Shown: positions 1 through 8,543 of the stretch, in pieces | Layout: each line of letters begins with the position of its first letter | How positions within the stretch are numbered: the first letter of the stretch is position 1 | DNA from: Verrucomicrobiota bacterium | Lineage (GTDB): Bacteria > Verrucomicrobiota > Verrucomicrobiia > Chthoniobacterales > JAFAMB01 | DNA length: 64,000 nt | Reading direction: 5' to 3' | Assembly (NCBI GenBank): GCA_019239825.1 | Contig: JAFAZK010000247.1 | Span: 1 to 64,000 of the forward strand | Program-made: the position numbers and the translations under genes | Notes under the pieces: model-generated | The model's input: the letters and a program-made list of their open reading frames with translations, nothing else | What the model was told of the DNA's origin: nothing | Databases searched by the model: none

Positions 1-16
1 GGGACATGGCGACACC

Positions 17-89
17 AGCAGACGCTCCCGGGAGCCGCTTGCAGCAACGCGATAGACCTGCCACGCGATAAAGCGGCTCCCCTCCAGGC
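17..89. repeat. Palindromic GGAGCCGC element, copy A (half element)
   Basis: This is a half copy of the dispersed palindromic family. It contains CCCGGGAGCCGC on the left and AAAGCGGCTCCCCTCCAGG on the right, which pair with a loop of about 35 nt. The text to its left (catggcgac..agcagacg) matches the right half of the copy near 19.6 kb, so the other half probably lies upstream of the window. It sits directly upstream of the aldolase gene and leaves little room for a separate promoter. Confidence 0.7.
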
Positions 90-126
90 ATTGATCTCAT
101 GAAGTCGCGGTGATTCATTTGACAGA

Positions 127-762
127 ATGAGTGCATTCTTAGCCGACCTGCATGCTGCTCCAGTAGTAGCGATCGTGAGGCGTCCGCGCGTGGATATCGA
201 GCTGTGCGCGGGCGCTTTAATTGAGGCCGGGGTACGTTTTGTCGAGGTGACGATCGATTCTCCGGCTGCTGTGCCGTTCTTAGAGTCGGCCACCAAGAAA
301 TTCAAAGGGGCGATGTTTGGGGCAGGGACTGTAACGGTTCCCCAGCTGGCCGAGAAAGCGATTCAAGCTGGAGCAGAGTTCTTAGTGACACCGAATTTTA
401 ACCGGGAGGTAATCCATGTGGCGCGGTCACATGTGATACCGATTTTCTGTGGAGCGATGACGCCGACCGAGATTTTTTCCGCATATGAAGCCGGCGCGGA
501 AGTCGTCAAAGTGTTCCCGGCAGCAACGTTGGGAAGCGCTTATTTTAAGGAGCTGCGCGGTCCTTTCCCTGAAATTCCGCTGATGGCGACAGGAGGCATC
601 ACTGTGGATAATGCGCCTGTTTTTTTTGCCGCCGGCGTCACCGCGTTGGGAGTGGGAGGCTCGTTGGCGTTGAAAGACGAGACGCCGTCTTCGGTCGCGG
701 CATGTCAGGAGGCCGCTCGAAAATTGCTGGCAGCGGGACAAGGGAAGGTCAGGAAGATCTAA
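127..762 (+). CDS. eda: 2-dehydro-3-deoxy-phosphogluconate/4-hydroxy-2-oxoglutarate aldolase (KDPG/KHG aldolase)
   Basis: Class I aldolase that splits 2-keto-3-deoxy-6-phosphogluconate into pyruvate and glyceraldehyde-3-phosphate (Entner-Doudoroff and sugar-acid catabolism), acting in the cytoplasm. The 211-residue length is normal for a single (beta/alpha)8 barrel. Visible family features are Glu40 in FVEVTIDSP, the GAGTV turn at 66-69, Lys128 in VVKVFPA as the Schiff-base lysine and the phosphate-binding ATGGI segment near 154-158. The ATG at 127 is the first in frame; no strong Shine-Dalgarno sequence precedes it. The gene stands alone, with no edd or KDG kinase nearby, so which keto-acid it serves is not fixed by context. 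Its stop codon is the first base pair of a long palindrome (762-863) shared with the convergent small gene. Confidence 0.93.
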   Translation: MSAFLADLHAAPVVAIVRRPRVDIELCAGALIEAGVRFVEVTIDSPAAVPFLESATKKFKGAMFGAGTVTVPQLAEKAIQAGAEFLVTPNFNREVIHVARSHVIPIFCGAMTPTEIFSAYEAGAEVVKVFPAATLGSAYFKELRGPFPEIPLMATGGITVDNAPVFFAAGVTALGVGGSLALKDETPSSVAACQEAARKLLAAGQGKVRKI

Positions 763-863
763 ATAGCCGCAAAAAGGCGCAAAAAGCGCAAAAAACGAAG
801 AAGAGGGTGAGGGATCGAGTGGCTCGTGACTCATTGCGTTTTTTGCGCCTTTTTGCGGCTATT
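762..863. repeat. A-rich palindrome (AATAGCCGCAAAAAGGCGC arms)
   Basis: The left arm at 762-797 and the right arm at 837-863 are reverse complements over about 27 bp; the left arm has one extra 9-nt GCGCAAAAA unit. The left arm starts inside the eda stop codon. The element could fold as a long hairpin in transcripts from either side and may end transcription of eda, although it has no classic stem plus U-tract. Function is inferred only. Confidence 0.75.
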
Positions 864-952
864 CCTTCTGTTCAGCTTTTCGAGATCGGAGTGGGGTCCG
901 GAATGCGGCGTGGTGCAGTCCGGACCGTTCCGGTCCGAGAACCGTGCGCAGA

Positions 953-1418
953 TCACTGCCTGATGGCCGTTTTTTCACCGTTCTGCTGGTGATTTTCCGT
1001 GGCGGCTTGTGCGCGAATTCCTTGCATGAAGGACTCGGTGCTGGTGCGTTTCGGGGTCGGGGCTTTGGAGGCCGTCTTCTCTAGTTTGGTGGGGTCGCCC
1101 TCGATTTGGTCGAGGATCATATTGGCGCCGTCTAGGGTCAGAGAAGCTGCAGTACCTTCGGCTGGACCTTGAGCTAAGACGGTGCTCACTGCTTTGAATA
1201 AGGCCCGTCTTCCATGGATGGCGGCGGCGCGACTGGCTGCCGAGCGTTCTTGTTCGGTGAGTTCAGGATCGTTGGCGCGCTCCAGCGCCTTTTTCTGCCT
1301 GCTGTGCTTCCTTCACTGATTCGGTAAGGCCGGCGGCAATACCTAAGACAGGGATTTTAGTTTCGCCGGCTTTAGCGGCTGGTTCGACGACTTTTTCTGT
1401 AGGTTTTTCGGAGTCCAT
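953..1418 (-). pseudogene. Small hypothetical protein, frameshifted
   Basis: Two minus-strand frames join into one coherent Ala/Glu/Thr-rich protein of about 154 residues. The first runs from the ATG at 1418 (MDSEKPTEKVVEPAAKAG...) through 43 codons. The second continues from ALERANDPELTEQERSAASR to the TGA at 953. They are out of register by one base at a run of five A (plus-strand T at 1290-1294); removing one A gives ...QQAEKALERAND... without interruption. I recognise no domain. The continued frame contains SRAAAIHGRRALFKAVSTVL and ends hydrophilic. A TATAAT hexamer lies on the minus strand at 1482-1487, about 65 bp upstream of the start. A sequencing slip, a real mutation or recoding are all possible; no standard slippery heptamer is seen. 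Confidence 0.5.
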
Positions 1419-1724
1419 GTGGCGGACGTTAATGAACGAGATAGGGAATAGCAAGATAAAATAACGTTTTATAAATGAGTAATTATATCTGCCTAAATTT
1501 GTGACATAGGATCTTCGCGACCGGTAACTACCAGAGAAAGTGGCTCGGCATCCTGTTCGGAGCTTTGTTCCAAGCGCGCCTTAGCTGTAGCGCTTCGGTG
1601 ATAATCTGTGAGCGTTACCGGATGCTCGCCCACCGGCACCCGAGACTACGCCGAGTGCCCCCCAGCTGCTAGCTCCTGATTTCCACTTGCTCCTGGGCAA
1701 GCTTTGTGTCACAAAGCCGGGACG
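1419..1724. other. Divergent spacer between the frameshifted gene and the membrane protein
   Basis: About 300 bp without a convincing gene. The left third is AT-rich and probably holds the promoter of the minus-strand gene (TATAAT at 1482-1487, minus). The right end carries the 15-bp dyad listed separately. Nothing else is recognised. Confidence 0.4.
1702..1716. promoter_or_regulatory. 15-bp dyad CTTTGTG-T-CACAAAG before the membrane protein start
   Basis: A perfect 7-1-7 inverted repeat that ends 8 nt before the ATG at 1725. A related dyad of the same length and the same 8-nt spacing precedes ispH at 2759-2773. It could be an operator or a small translation-gating hairpin. The nearest candidate binder is the winged-helix protein encoded two genes downstream, but this is only inference. 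Confidence 0.45.
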
Positions 1725-2372
1725 ATGAATCGGTCTGCAGCGGAAGAGCATTTGCGCGTGATTCGGGAATTGATGGAGCGGGCCACCGTCTATCGCGCGC
1801 TCTCCGCGCCCGCAGCTCTCTTCTGTGGATTGGTGGCTCTATTGGTTTCCGGGCTAGCGCTGATCCCGGGACCGTTTCAAGCTTTGTTCCAGCATAACTT
1901 TGTCCTGGTCTGGATCGTGGTCTGCCTTTTGAGCGCGACGGCAAATACCTTTTTCCTCTTTCGTTCCACAGAGCGGCGTCAAGAACGGTTTGCCTCCTAT
2001 CGTTTACATACGGCGTTGCTGGCGATCGCACCCGCCTTCATCGTGGCGATCGCTTTGACATTCTTTCTCGCTCGTGCGGCGGGGACGGAACTGTTCATCG
2101 CGGTCTGCTGGATGGCATTGTACGGGCTGGCGCTGATGTCGACGATGACATTTGCACCTCGGTCACTTGTGATCCTCGGTTGGGCCTTCATCCTGACGAG
2201 CGTTGTGATCCTTTGCGTGATGACGCCCGTTTTGGTGGTCGCGGTTCCCGACCGGCCGAGCTCGATGTTGGAACAACTGGGATATTTCGCCATGGCCGGG
2301 AGCTTCGGCCTCTACCACACCATCTACGGTGTGCTAGTGATGTTCTCCGCTCGGCAAAACGAGCATGGTTGA
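1725..2372 (+). CDS. Hypothetical multi-pass membrane protein, partner of winged-helix regulator
   Basis: A 215-residue integral membrane protein of unknown function. After a charged N-terminal segment (MNRSAAEEHLRVIRELMERAT) it shows about six hydrophobic spans, at roughly 30-52, 62-82, 105-128, 130-147, 152-175 and 190-208. The ATG at 1725 was preferred over an upstream in-frame start at 1704 because a GGGACG stretch precedes it and the upstream residues would be encoded by the operator-like dyad. Its stop overlaps the start of the downstream regulator by 8 bp, so the two are almost certainly co-translated. Pairs of this shape (short membrane protein plus MarR/ArsR-like winged helix) are common in soil Acidobacteria and Verrucomicrobia. 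The membrane protein may sense or modulate, but no sequence motif shows how. Confidence 0.7.
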   Translation: MNRSAAEEHLRVIRELMERATVYRALSAPAALFCGLVALLVSGLALIPGPFQALFQHNFVLVWIVVCLLSATANTFFLFRSTERRQERFASYRLHTALLAIAPAFIVAIALTFFLARAAGTELFIAVCWMALYGLALMSTMTFAPRSLVILGWAFILTSVVILCVMTPVLVVAVPDRPSSMLEQLGYFAMAGSFGLYHTIYGVLVMFSARQNEHG

Positions 2373-2661
2373 CTTCAACAAACTTGATCGGACGATCCAC
2401 GAGAAAGGACGGCTTGCCATCATGACCTTGTTAGCGACCCGATCCCGGTGGGCTTTCCAAGAGTTGAAGAATGCCCTGCAAATGAGCGACGGTAATTTGG
2501 TAACCCATCTACGGACGTTGCACCAGGCCGGCTACGTTGCCGTGACGAAAGAAGTATTGGATCGGCCGCTAACCAGCTACTCGATGACAGAGCGCGGACG
2601 GACTGCATTCAAACTCTACATCGAGATGCTGGAGGAAATCGTGAAACTCGGAAGGGGATAG
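2365..2661 (+). CDS. Winged-helix DNA-binding protein (MarR-like, PF13601-type)
   Basis: A 98-residue transcriptional regulator. It begins with an RLAIMTLLATRSRWAFQELKNAL segment (helices 1-2), followed by a recognition-helix region (SDGNLVTHLRTLHQAGYV) and a beta-hairpin wing (LDRPLTSYSMTERGRTAF). This layout is typical of the single-domain wHTH family that binds DNA as a dimer. It overlaps the membrane-protein gene by 8 bp, which indicates translational coupling. No ligand-binding residues such as a metal-binding Cys/His cluster are visible. It may autoregulate through the 15-bp dyad at 1702-1716, and a like dyad lies before ispH downstream. Confidence 0.82.
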   Translation: MVDFNKLDRTIHEKGRLAIMTLLATRSRWAFQELKNALQMSDGNLVTHLRTLHQAGYVAVTKEVLDRPLTSYSMTERGRTAFKLYIEMLEEIVKLGRG

Positions 2662-2758
2662 GCCCTCTAACTCGGTGAAAAGTGAAAGGTAGAAAAGTAA
2701 ATGGTCCGGTCGAGACTGCGAAAAAACGGGCGACTTTAGAAAGATTTTTAACCTAAAA

Positions 2759-2773
2759 CTTTGTTCCACAAAG
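2759..2773. promoter_or_regulatory. 15-bp dyad CTTTGT-TCC-ACAAAG before ispH
   Basis: A 6-3-6 inverted repeat ending 8 nt before the preferred ispH ATG at 2782. It has the same flanking CC and the same spacing as the dyad at 1702-1716. The repeated geometry suggests a shared regulatory role or a shared leader origin. Confidence 0.45.
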
Positions 2774-2781
2774 CCAAGCAC

Positions 2782-3615
2782 ATGAAGGTAATTTTAGCTC
2801 AACATTACGGCGTCTGTTTCGGTGTTCGGGATGCGATTAAACAGGCGGAAGATCTTGCCCGTCGCGACGAACTCACCATTTTAGGCGAGCTTGTTCACAA
2901 TCCGATTGCTAAGGAACGGCTCGGGGCCCTGGGAGCGGTTGAGGGTTCCTTGGATGCGCCGTCAGCGACGACTAAGAAAGTGATGATCACCGCCCACGGT
3001 GCGTCCGATCGAGCGGTTGCCCAGTGGCAAGAACGCGGGCACGAAGTAATCGATGGGACGTGTCCTTTGGTTCATCAGGCCCATCAGACATTATTTGACC
3101 TGGCTAGAGCCGGATTTCATCCTACCGTCATTGGCAAACGTGGCCATGTTGAGGTACGGGGATTGATCGGTGATTTGCCAGAAGCCAGTGTAATCGAAAG
3201 CGCCGCAGACATAGCTTCATTGCCGGCGAAGCCCAGGTTTGGGGTGGTGTCTCAGACCACTCAGCCAATTGATCACGTGAATGCGTTGGTGGCCGCATTA
3301 AAAGAGAAACGGCCAGAGGCGGTGGTAGAATTTCGAGATACGGTTTGCCAGCCAACCAAGAATCGGCAAACTGCCCTGCGGACGTTATTAGATCAGGTTG
3401 AAACGGTGGTAGTAGTCGGAGGCCGGAACAGCAACAACACTCTTCAGCTGTTAAAGGCGTGCCAGGCAGCCGGTAAACGCAGCTTTCATATCGAACGCAC
3501 CGCAGAACTGCAGGCCGGCTGGTTCGATGGGGTCGACAGGGTGGGGGTTACGGCTGGGACATCGACGCTGAAAGAGACAGTCGCGTCGGTTAAGGAGTGG
3601 CTCGAACGGTTATAA
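2782..3615 (+). CDS. ispH: 4-hydroxy-3-methylbut-2-enyl diphosphate reductase (LytB/IspH)
   Basis: Last enzyme of the non-mevalonate isoprenoid pathway, reducing HMBPP to IPP and DMAPP with a [4Fe-4S] cluster. From the ATG at 2782 the protein has 277 residues, a little short for the family. The three cluster cysteines are C12 (GVCFGV), C94 (DGTCPLV) and C189 (DTVCQPTKNRQ). Substrate-binding residues are H39 (GELVHNP), H72 (TAHGAS), H122 and E124 (GHVEV), T160 (SQTTQP), the SNN at 217-219 and TAGTSTL near 258-264. An in-frame ATG at 2761 would place the dyad inside the coding region, so the later start is preferred. Other isoprenoid genes are not adjacent. The convergent treY gene follows across a palindromic spacer. 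Confidence 0.92.
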   Translation: MKVILAQHYGVCFGVRDAIKQAEDLARRDELTILGELVHNPIAKERLGALGAVEGSLDAPSATTKKVMITAHGASDRAVAQWQERGHEVIDGTCPLVHQAHQTLFDLARAGFHPTVIGKRGHVEVRGLIGDLPEASVIESAADIASLPAKPRFGVVSQTTQPIDHVNALVAALKEKRPEAVVEFRDTVCQPTKNRQTALRTLLDQVETVVVVGGRNSNNTLQLLKACQAAGKRSFHIERTAELQAGWFDGVDRVGVTAGTSTLKETVASVKEWLERL

Positions 3616-3750
3616 GTTTTAAGTTCCAGGTTGGCCGGCTAGCCGGCCTCGGACTTAGATTACCGAACGTGACGGCATAGCCTTCCCCCCAGGGAGGTCG
3701 CCTTGCGCCTAACTTACAACTGGAACTTAGAAATTAGAACCTGGAACCGT
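3616..3750. repeat. ispH/treY convergent spacer palindrome
   Basis: The 135-bp spacer has inverted arms AGTTCCAGGTT (3622-3632) and AACCTGGAAC(C) (3738-3748). It also has a perfect 16-bp palindrome, GGCCGGCTAGCCGGCC, at 3633-3648. No T-tract follows the GC palindrome. It may serve as a bidirectional terminator for the two convergent genes, but that is inference. Confidence 0.6.
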
Positions 3751-6579
3751 TTAGAAGTTGCTAAATACGGCGAACGGGAAATTCTGCAGGCCTTTCAACG
3801 GAACGCTGTCTTGGCCTTTGGTTAGCTTACGGCTGCCGAGTAGATCGCGCATCGCTGGCAGTGATTCATCGATGAGGAGCTGCGTGTCTCCCCAATCGAA
3901 GGGGTGATTAGCGCTTCCTAATCGAGTGGTGAATCGAGGAACGATCACTAGAACATCCTTGTCTTCGAAGCGCCGGTGGAAGGCGATACAACAGTCGCGT
4001 TTGGTGCCGGTCGCATAGAGCGAAGAATAAGTGCCGGTTTCGAACAAGCGAGGCGCACGCCGGCGAAGCTGGAGCAGAACGCTAACGATGGAGATTTTTA
4101 TGGCGCCATCTTTCCACGACGGCAACAAAGTTTCTATTGGTTTACCATTTACCTCTTGTAAGGCGTTTTCGCGAACGGTGTAATCAATTGGCCCCCGATT
4201 GTCGGGATCAACCAGGCGGAGATCCCAGAGTTCCGAGCCTTGGAAAAAATCGGGTACACCGGGGCAGGTAAGCTTCAAGATGGTCTGAGATAACGAGTTC
4301 AACATGCCGTGCCAAGCAACGCCTTCGGCGGCTTTGGCAACTGCCTGTCGAAAAATGTGATCAGGTTCCAAGGTCGCGGCCACGTATCGCAGAACCGCGT
4401 TCTCCCAGACCTCATTGGGTGAAATCCAACTACTGTTGACTTTAGCCTCCTTAATCGCTTTCACCATGTACCGCTGGATCCGCTCAATGTAGGTCTGATC
4501 GACCTCTTGGGGCGATACGGGCCAAGTTCCTAACAGTGTCTGGTAGTATAGATATTCTTCGTTCGGGCTCGGGGCGATTTCGCCTTCCAGATCGGACTTC
4601 GCACCAGCAGTGAGTTTTCGCCATTCTTCCAGCCAGCTCTGCCACTGGTCCGGGATTTCACTGAGCACCGCGATGCGAGCCCGGACGTCTTCGCTTCGTT
4701 TGGTGTCGTGGGTAGTCAGGGTGAGGAGCGTGTTAGGAGTGGCCGCCAAGCGGAGCCGGTTCCGTTCGTGAAACCTTTCCAGCGACATCCCGAATTGTTG
4801 CGGTGTACCACCAACTTCGTTCAAAGCGGTCAAACGATGGAAGATATAAAAAGCGGTATCCTCCAACCCTTTGGCCATGATGGGGCCGGTGCTTTGTTGA
4901 AATTTATTAACGAAATCGAGCTGAAGTTGCCTGGTGATCTCGTCTGCGGAGTCGAAGTTCTCCAGCAGCAATATCCCCCGCAAGAAATCGAAGATCGATG
5001 GTTCCATGGCCGCGTTCCGGCGTTTGGCAGCGCGAATCGCTCGCAGAACGACGTGACGATCGATCTCGGAGACGCCGCTCTCTGCGGTGATATAGGTCCG
5101 ATAAACCGGGAAGCAGGCAATGAGTTCGCTTACGACGGCGCTAAGCGAATCCAGGGTAAAGTCCCGATGGAGGCGGTCGCGCTCGGCGACCTCGCTCAAC
5201 ATGTGGCCAAGAGTTTCGATGTCGCTGGACAAGGTGACCTCCATGACCAGCTTTTTCTTCTCGTAGATAAGGGATTCGACATGAACGTATCGATCGATGA
5301 ACTCCCGATAGATACGGGAGAATCGGTCCCCGTTGCTGGAATCGACTAGCAATTGAGTCGCTTCGTAAACGAAGTCATATCCGGTGGTGCCATGTACGGG
5401 CCAATCGGTCCGCAACTGTTCACTTTCCTCTAAGATCTTCTCTACGATCAAATAGCATCCGTTGTCCGGACTTAGATGAGCAGCCGCTTCCTCGTCGGTG
5501 CCATCTTGGCAATGCTTTTGAAGGTCAAAGAGATACTTCTTCGGGTTTTGCAATCCGTCGATGTGATCGATCCGAACACCGGTGACACTCCCATCCTTCA
5601 AGAGGCTGAACAGCAGACGGTGAATCGTCGTGAAGACCTTCGGGTTCTCCACTTTGATGCCGGCGAGCTCATTAACATCGAAAAAACGGCGATAATTAAT
5701 CTCCTCCGCGGCAACGCGCCAGTAGCTGAGCCGGTAAGGCTGAGAATTTAACAGTGTGTCGAGCAAGTCGAACGATCTTGGGTTGCCTTGCTTTCCTTCC
5801 AAGATGTTTAGCGAGCGTTGGATGGCATCGCCGACTTGAGGACACTCGATGCAGAGACGGGAGATCCGGCGTTTAGCGACCTCCTTTTCTCGAGAACGCT
5901 CTCTGACCTTGTCATCTTCGACTTCGGTTCGGAACGGCAGATGTTCTAGAGCGGTTATGATGCTCTCAAGCTCCAGATACATCTCTTCTTCGTTGTAGCC
6001 TTGGAGTTTTTCGAGCGCGATCCGTAGGATTTGGGGATACGTTCTGGGATTGAGCGGGAAGACCCAATCAAAGTATTTCACAAAGAAAGCCCCGTCGCGA
6101 AACTCGAGCTCAAACTGACCGCTTTCGAGCACCTTACCGTACTGATCCCCCAGGATGGGCAATAGAACCTTGTTCTGTAGCTGCGGCTTAACCGGGTCCC
6201 AATCGATATCAAAGAACGAGGCGTAGACGGAACCGGGACCATTTTCTAAGACGTCCATCCACCACTCGTTGTCGGGATCCGCAATCCCCATATGGTTGGG
6301 AACGAAATCCGCGATATGCCCCATACCACGCTGCTTCAGGGCGTCAGCAAAGGCTTTGAAATCTTCTTCGGTGCCAAGGACCGGATTGAGTTCGTTGTGG
6401 TTGATCACGTCATAGCCGTGATCGGTTTTGTCACGCGAGCGATAAAAGGGAGAACTGTAAATGTCGCTGATCCCGAGTTTCTCTAGGTAGGGAATAACTT
6501 GAATCGCATCCTTAAAGGTAAAATTGCGGCTGAATTGCAGCCGGTAAGTCGCGGTGGGAATTCGGGGTTTAGCAGCCAT
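3751..6579 (-). CDS. treY: Malto-oligosyltrehalose synthase (TreY)
   Basis: Glycoside hydrolase family 13 enzyme that isomerises the reducing-end alpha-1,4 bond of maltodextrins to the alpha,alpha-1,1 bond of trehalose. The 942-residue protein (ATG at 6579, preferred over 6618 because MAAKPRIPTATYRLQF is the usual TreY start and GGAGG lies upstream) has all four GH13 regions. These are DFVPNHMG at 91-98, VRIDHIDGL with nucleophile D338, LIVEK with acid/base E380, and TTHDTKRSEDVR with the THD at 622-625. It lies 22 bp downstream of treZ and in the same direction as glgX, forming a trehalose-from-glycogen cluster: glgX debranches, TreY rearranges the end and TreZ releases trehalose. The product serves desiccation and osmotic protection in the cytoplasm. 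Confidence 0.95.
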   Translation of the reverse strand: MAAKPRIPTATYRLQFSRNFTFKDAIQVIPYLEKLGISDIYSSPFYRSRDKTDHGYDVINHNELNPVLGTEEDFKAFADALKQRGMGHIADFVPNHMGIADPDNEWWMDVLENGPGSVYASFFDIDWDPVKPQLQNKVLLPILGDQYGKVLESGQFELEFRDGAFFVKYFDWVFPLNPRTYPQILRIALEKLQGYNEEEMYLELESIITALEHLPFRTEVEDDKVRERSREKEVAKRRISRLCIECPQVGDAIQRSLNILEGKQGNPRSFDLLDTLLNSQPYRLSYWRVAAEEINYRRFFDVNELAGIKVENPKVFTTIHRLLFSLLKDGSVTGVRIDHIDGLQNPKKYLFDLQKHCQDGTDEEAAAHLSPDNGCYLIVEKILEESEQLRTDWPVHGTTGYDFVYEATQLLVDSSNGDRFSRIYREFIDRYVHVESLIYEKKKLVMEVTLSSDIETLGHMLSEVAERDRLHRDFTLDSLSAVVSELIACFPVYRTYITAESGVSEIDRHVVLRAIRAAKRRNAAMEPSIFDFLRGILLLENFDSADEITRQLQLDFVNKFQQSTGPIMAKGLEDTAFYIFHRLTALNEVGGTPQQFGMSLERFHERNRLRLAATPNTLLTLTTHDTKRSEDVRARIAVLSEIPDQWQSWLEEWRKLTAGAKSDLEGEIAPSPNEEYLYYQTLLGTWPVSPQEVDQTYIERIQRYMVKAIKEAKVNSSWISPNEVWENAVLRYVAATLEPDHIFRQAVAKAAEGVAWHGMLNSLSQTILKLTCPGVPDFFQGSELWDLRLVDPDNRGPIDYTVRENALQEVNGKPIETLLPSWKDGAIKISIVSVLLQLRRRAPRLFETGTYSSLYATGTKRDCCIAFHRRFEDKDVLVIVPRFTTRLGSANHPFDWGDTQLLIDESLPAMRDLLGSRKLTKGQDSVPLKGLQNFPFAVFSNF

Positions 6580-6601
6580 CGTTCGGTTTCGCCTCCATGT
6601 T

Positions 6602-8452
6602 TTATGAGTGTGCCACAAACATGATTGTTTCCGGCTGGATCAAAAAAATTGCTTCTTTCTTCGGGTCGCAGAAGCCCGGTTGTTCGCCGCCATACTCAGA
6701 TTCGTTGGAAGAAAGGGAGAATTTCCATGGGTGACCTTGAGAAGGCCGGAGGATGGGGATGTTAAGGTCCAACGTAGTCTTGGCGGGCACGAGTTGAACC
6801 AAAATAAGGACTTCTGCGTTTTCGGGTGGCGAATAGCGCAGAGCGAGCGTTTGATCGGAAACTAATTCGGCCAGCCAGATCCCACGGCGCCGGTCCTTGA
6901 GCTTGGCTTGACGAAATCGGATACAATCCTGGTAAAGCCGGAGCACGGTCTGATGTTCGCCCCTCGCGACCTCATCCCACTTTAGCTTTGATGATAGAAA
7001 GGTTTGTTCGGCCTGTGGGTCCGGAATTTTCTCCCTTTTCTCCGGATCGCGGAACGCTGAGAATTGTTCGAACTCTTTTCTGCGGCCCTTGGCAATATTG
7101 TGGCCGAGGACTGGCTCATGGTCCGTGAAATAACAGAACGGTGAGGAGGAAGCCCACTCCTGACCCATAAAGAGCATGGGCGTGTATGGCACCAGCAGAC
7201 AGAGCGCCGAGGCAGCCCGATACGCTTCCGGCGAAATGATCGCGTGCAAGCGATCGCCAAAAGCGCGATTCCCAACCTGGTCATGATTGGAGATGCAGAC
7301 GACAAAATGTTCGGGATCGATATCGACTCCTCGAGTACCGCGAGGAATGCCATCTTTTTGCAGCTGCCCGGTGAATAGCCAACCTTCTTGAATGGCAGTC
7401 AACAACTGCTCGGCTGTTCCTTCGAAGTAGCCGAGGTACCCCTCGTCCTCCCCGGTCATCAGCGTACGCACCACGTGATGAAAATCGTCAGCCCAAACCG
7501 CATCGCAACCGTAACCACCGGACGAACGCGGCAAAACGATCCGACGTTCGTTGCGGGGATCTTCACAAATTACCAAGCCTCCGCGGGCCTGAACTGCTTC
7601 GGTAATTTCTTGGATAATGTGTCTTTTCGAGGTGTCAGGAATCGCTTGGGTCGCGTCCAGGCGGAACCCGTCAAAGTGAAAGTCTTCCCGCCAATAAATC
7701 GGGTTCTCCAAGAAAAATGAGCGGACCGGGGCGCAATCGCTGCAATCAAAATTAAACGCGAGTCCCCAGGGAGTATGATGTTCCGGATTAAAGTAGGTCT
7801 TGGAATAAGATCCCAGATAGTTTCCATCCGGGCCAAGGTGGTTGTAGACGACATCGAGGATGACAGCTAGTCCGGCCCGATGCGCCTCATTGACGAAGAA
7901 GCGTAAATCGTCCGGACTTCCGTACGCCCGACAGGGAGCGAAAATTTCCACTCCGTCGTAACCCCAATTGCGGTTGCCAGGAAAATCTCCGATCGGCATC
8001 AGCTCGATAGTGTTCACTCCTAACCGGAGCAAATGATCGAAATGATCGATGATAGATCGGAAAGATCCCTCCCGGGTGAAAGTACCCACGTGCAGCTCGT
8101 AAATGACGAGTTCGGCTAATGTAGGTGGTCTCCAGCCTTCATCGGACCAGGCAAACCCATTGCTATCGACGATTTGAGAAGGTCCATGAACTCCATACGG
8201 CTGAAACCTCGAGGCAGGATCGGGCAAGAGCTGTCCATCCAATCGATATTGGTAAAGCATACCCGCCTTGGCTTGTGGATCCTCGACAGTATAGTAGCCC
8301 TCCTGATCGAGGCTGAGCGGCAATTCGCGGATTGGCTGCCGGTCTGAATCCAGAACAACCAGGGAGACCGATTTCTTGTTCGTGGCCCACGTTCGGAAAG
8401 AAACGCCGTTTTGAGTGACCTCGGCTCCTTGAGAATAGCGTCGATGTTTCAT
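6602..8452 (-). CDS. treZ: Malto-oligosyltrehalose trehalohydrolase (TreZ)
   Basis: GH13 enzyme that cleaves free trehalose from the maltooligosyl-trehalose made by TreY. The 616-residue protein starts with the expected N-terminal carbohydrate-binding/E-set domain (about 1-100). The catalytic barrel follows with region I DVVYNHLGPDG (200-210), region II GFRLD with nucleophile D266, region III ICEDPR with E297 and region IV SNHDQVGNR with H390-D391. GYDGVEIFAP and the VIYELHVGTFT segment are also typical. It is followed after 22 bp by treY and preceded by glgX after a 91-bp spacer containing a CTCGTGCTCGTCCTCG tract. Co-transcription of glgX-treZ-treY is likely. Confidence 0.95.
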   Translation of the reverse strand: MKHRRYSQGAEVTQNGVSFRTWATNKKSVSLVVLDSDRQPIRELPLSLDQEGYYTVEDPQAKAGMLYQYRLDGQLLPDPASRFQPYGVHGPSQIVDSNGFAWSDEGWRPPTLAELVIYELHVGTFTREGSFRSIIDHFDHLLRLGVNTIELMPIGDFPGNRNWGYDGVEIFAPCRAYGSPDDLRFFVNEAHRAGLAVILDVVYNHLGPDGNYLGSYSKTYFNPEHHTPWGLAFNFDCSDCAPVRSFFLENPIYWREDFHFDGFRLDATQAIPDTSKRHIIQEITEAVQARGGLVICEDPRNERRIVLPRSSGGYGCDAVWADDFHHVVRTLMTGEDEGYLGYFEGTAEQLLTAIQEGWLFTGQLQKDGIPRGTRGVDIDPEHFVVCISNHDQVGNRAFGDRLHAIISPEAYRAASALCLLVPYTPMLFMGQEWASSSPFCYFTDHEPVLGHNIAKGRRKEFEQFSAFRDPEKREKIPDPQAEQTFLSSKLKWDEVARGEHQTVLRLYQDCIRFRQAKLKDRRRGIWLAELVSDQTLALRYSPPENAEVLILVQLVPAKTTLDLNIPILRPSQGHPWKFSLSSNESEYGGEQPGFCDPKKEAIFLIQPETIMFVAHS

Positions 8453-8474
8453 GTGGTTGGCGCGTGTGCGAATA

Positions 8475-8530
8475 GACTACTCCTCGTGCTCGTCCTCGAA
8501 CGCCGGAATGATGGAGTGATGGAGTAACGG
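8475..8530. repeat. Simple-sequence tract CTCGTGCTCGTCCTCG and GATGGAGT repeats
   Basis: The spacer between treZ and glgX carries the CTCGTGCTCGTCCTCG trinucleotide-like motif followed by short GATGGAGTGATGGAG repeats. The same motifs form palindrome arms elsewhere in the window (12.6, 45.1, 54.5, 55.6 and 59.4 kb). Here only one arm is evident, so it may be a decayed copy. Confidence 0.5.
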
Positions 8531-8543
8531 AGTGTTGTATTTC

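Noticed and set aside
1290-1294. Programmed ribosomal frameshift
   Set aside because: The join requires a +1 (or -2) shift, and the A5 run is not in a known slippery heptamer context. A plain one-base insertion is simpler.
4708-5349. 213-residue plus-strand frame inside treY
   Set aside because: It is antisense to conserved treY catalytic sequence and shows no domain.
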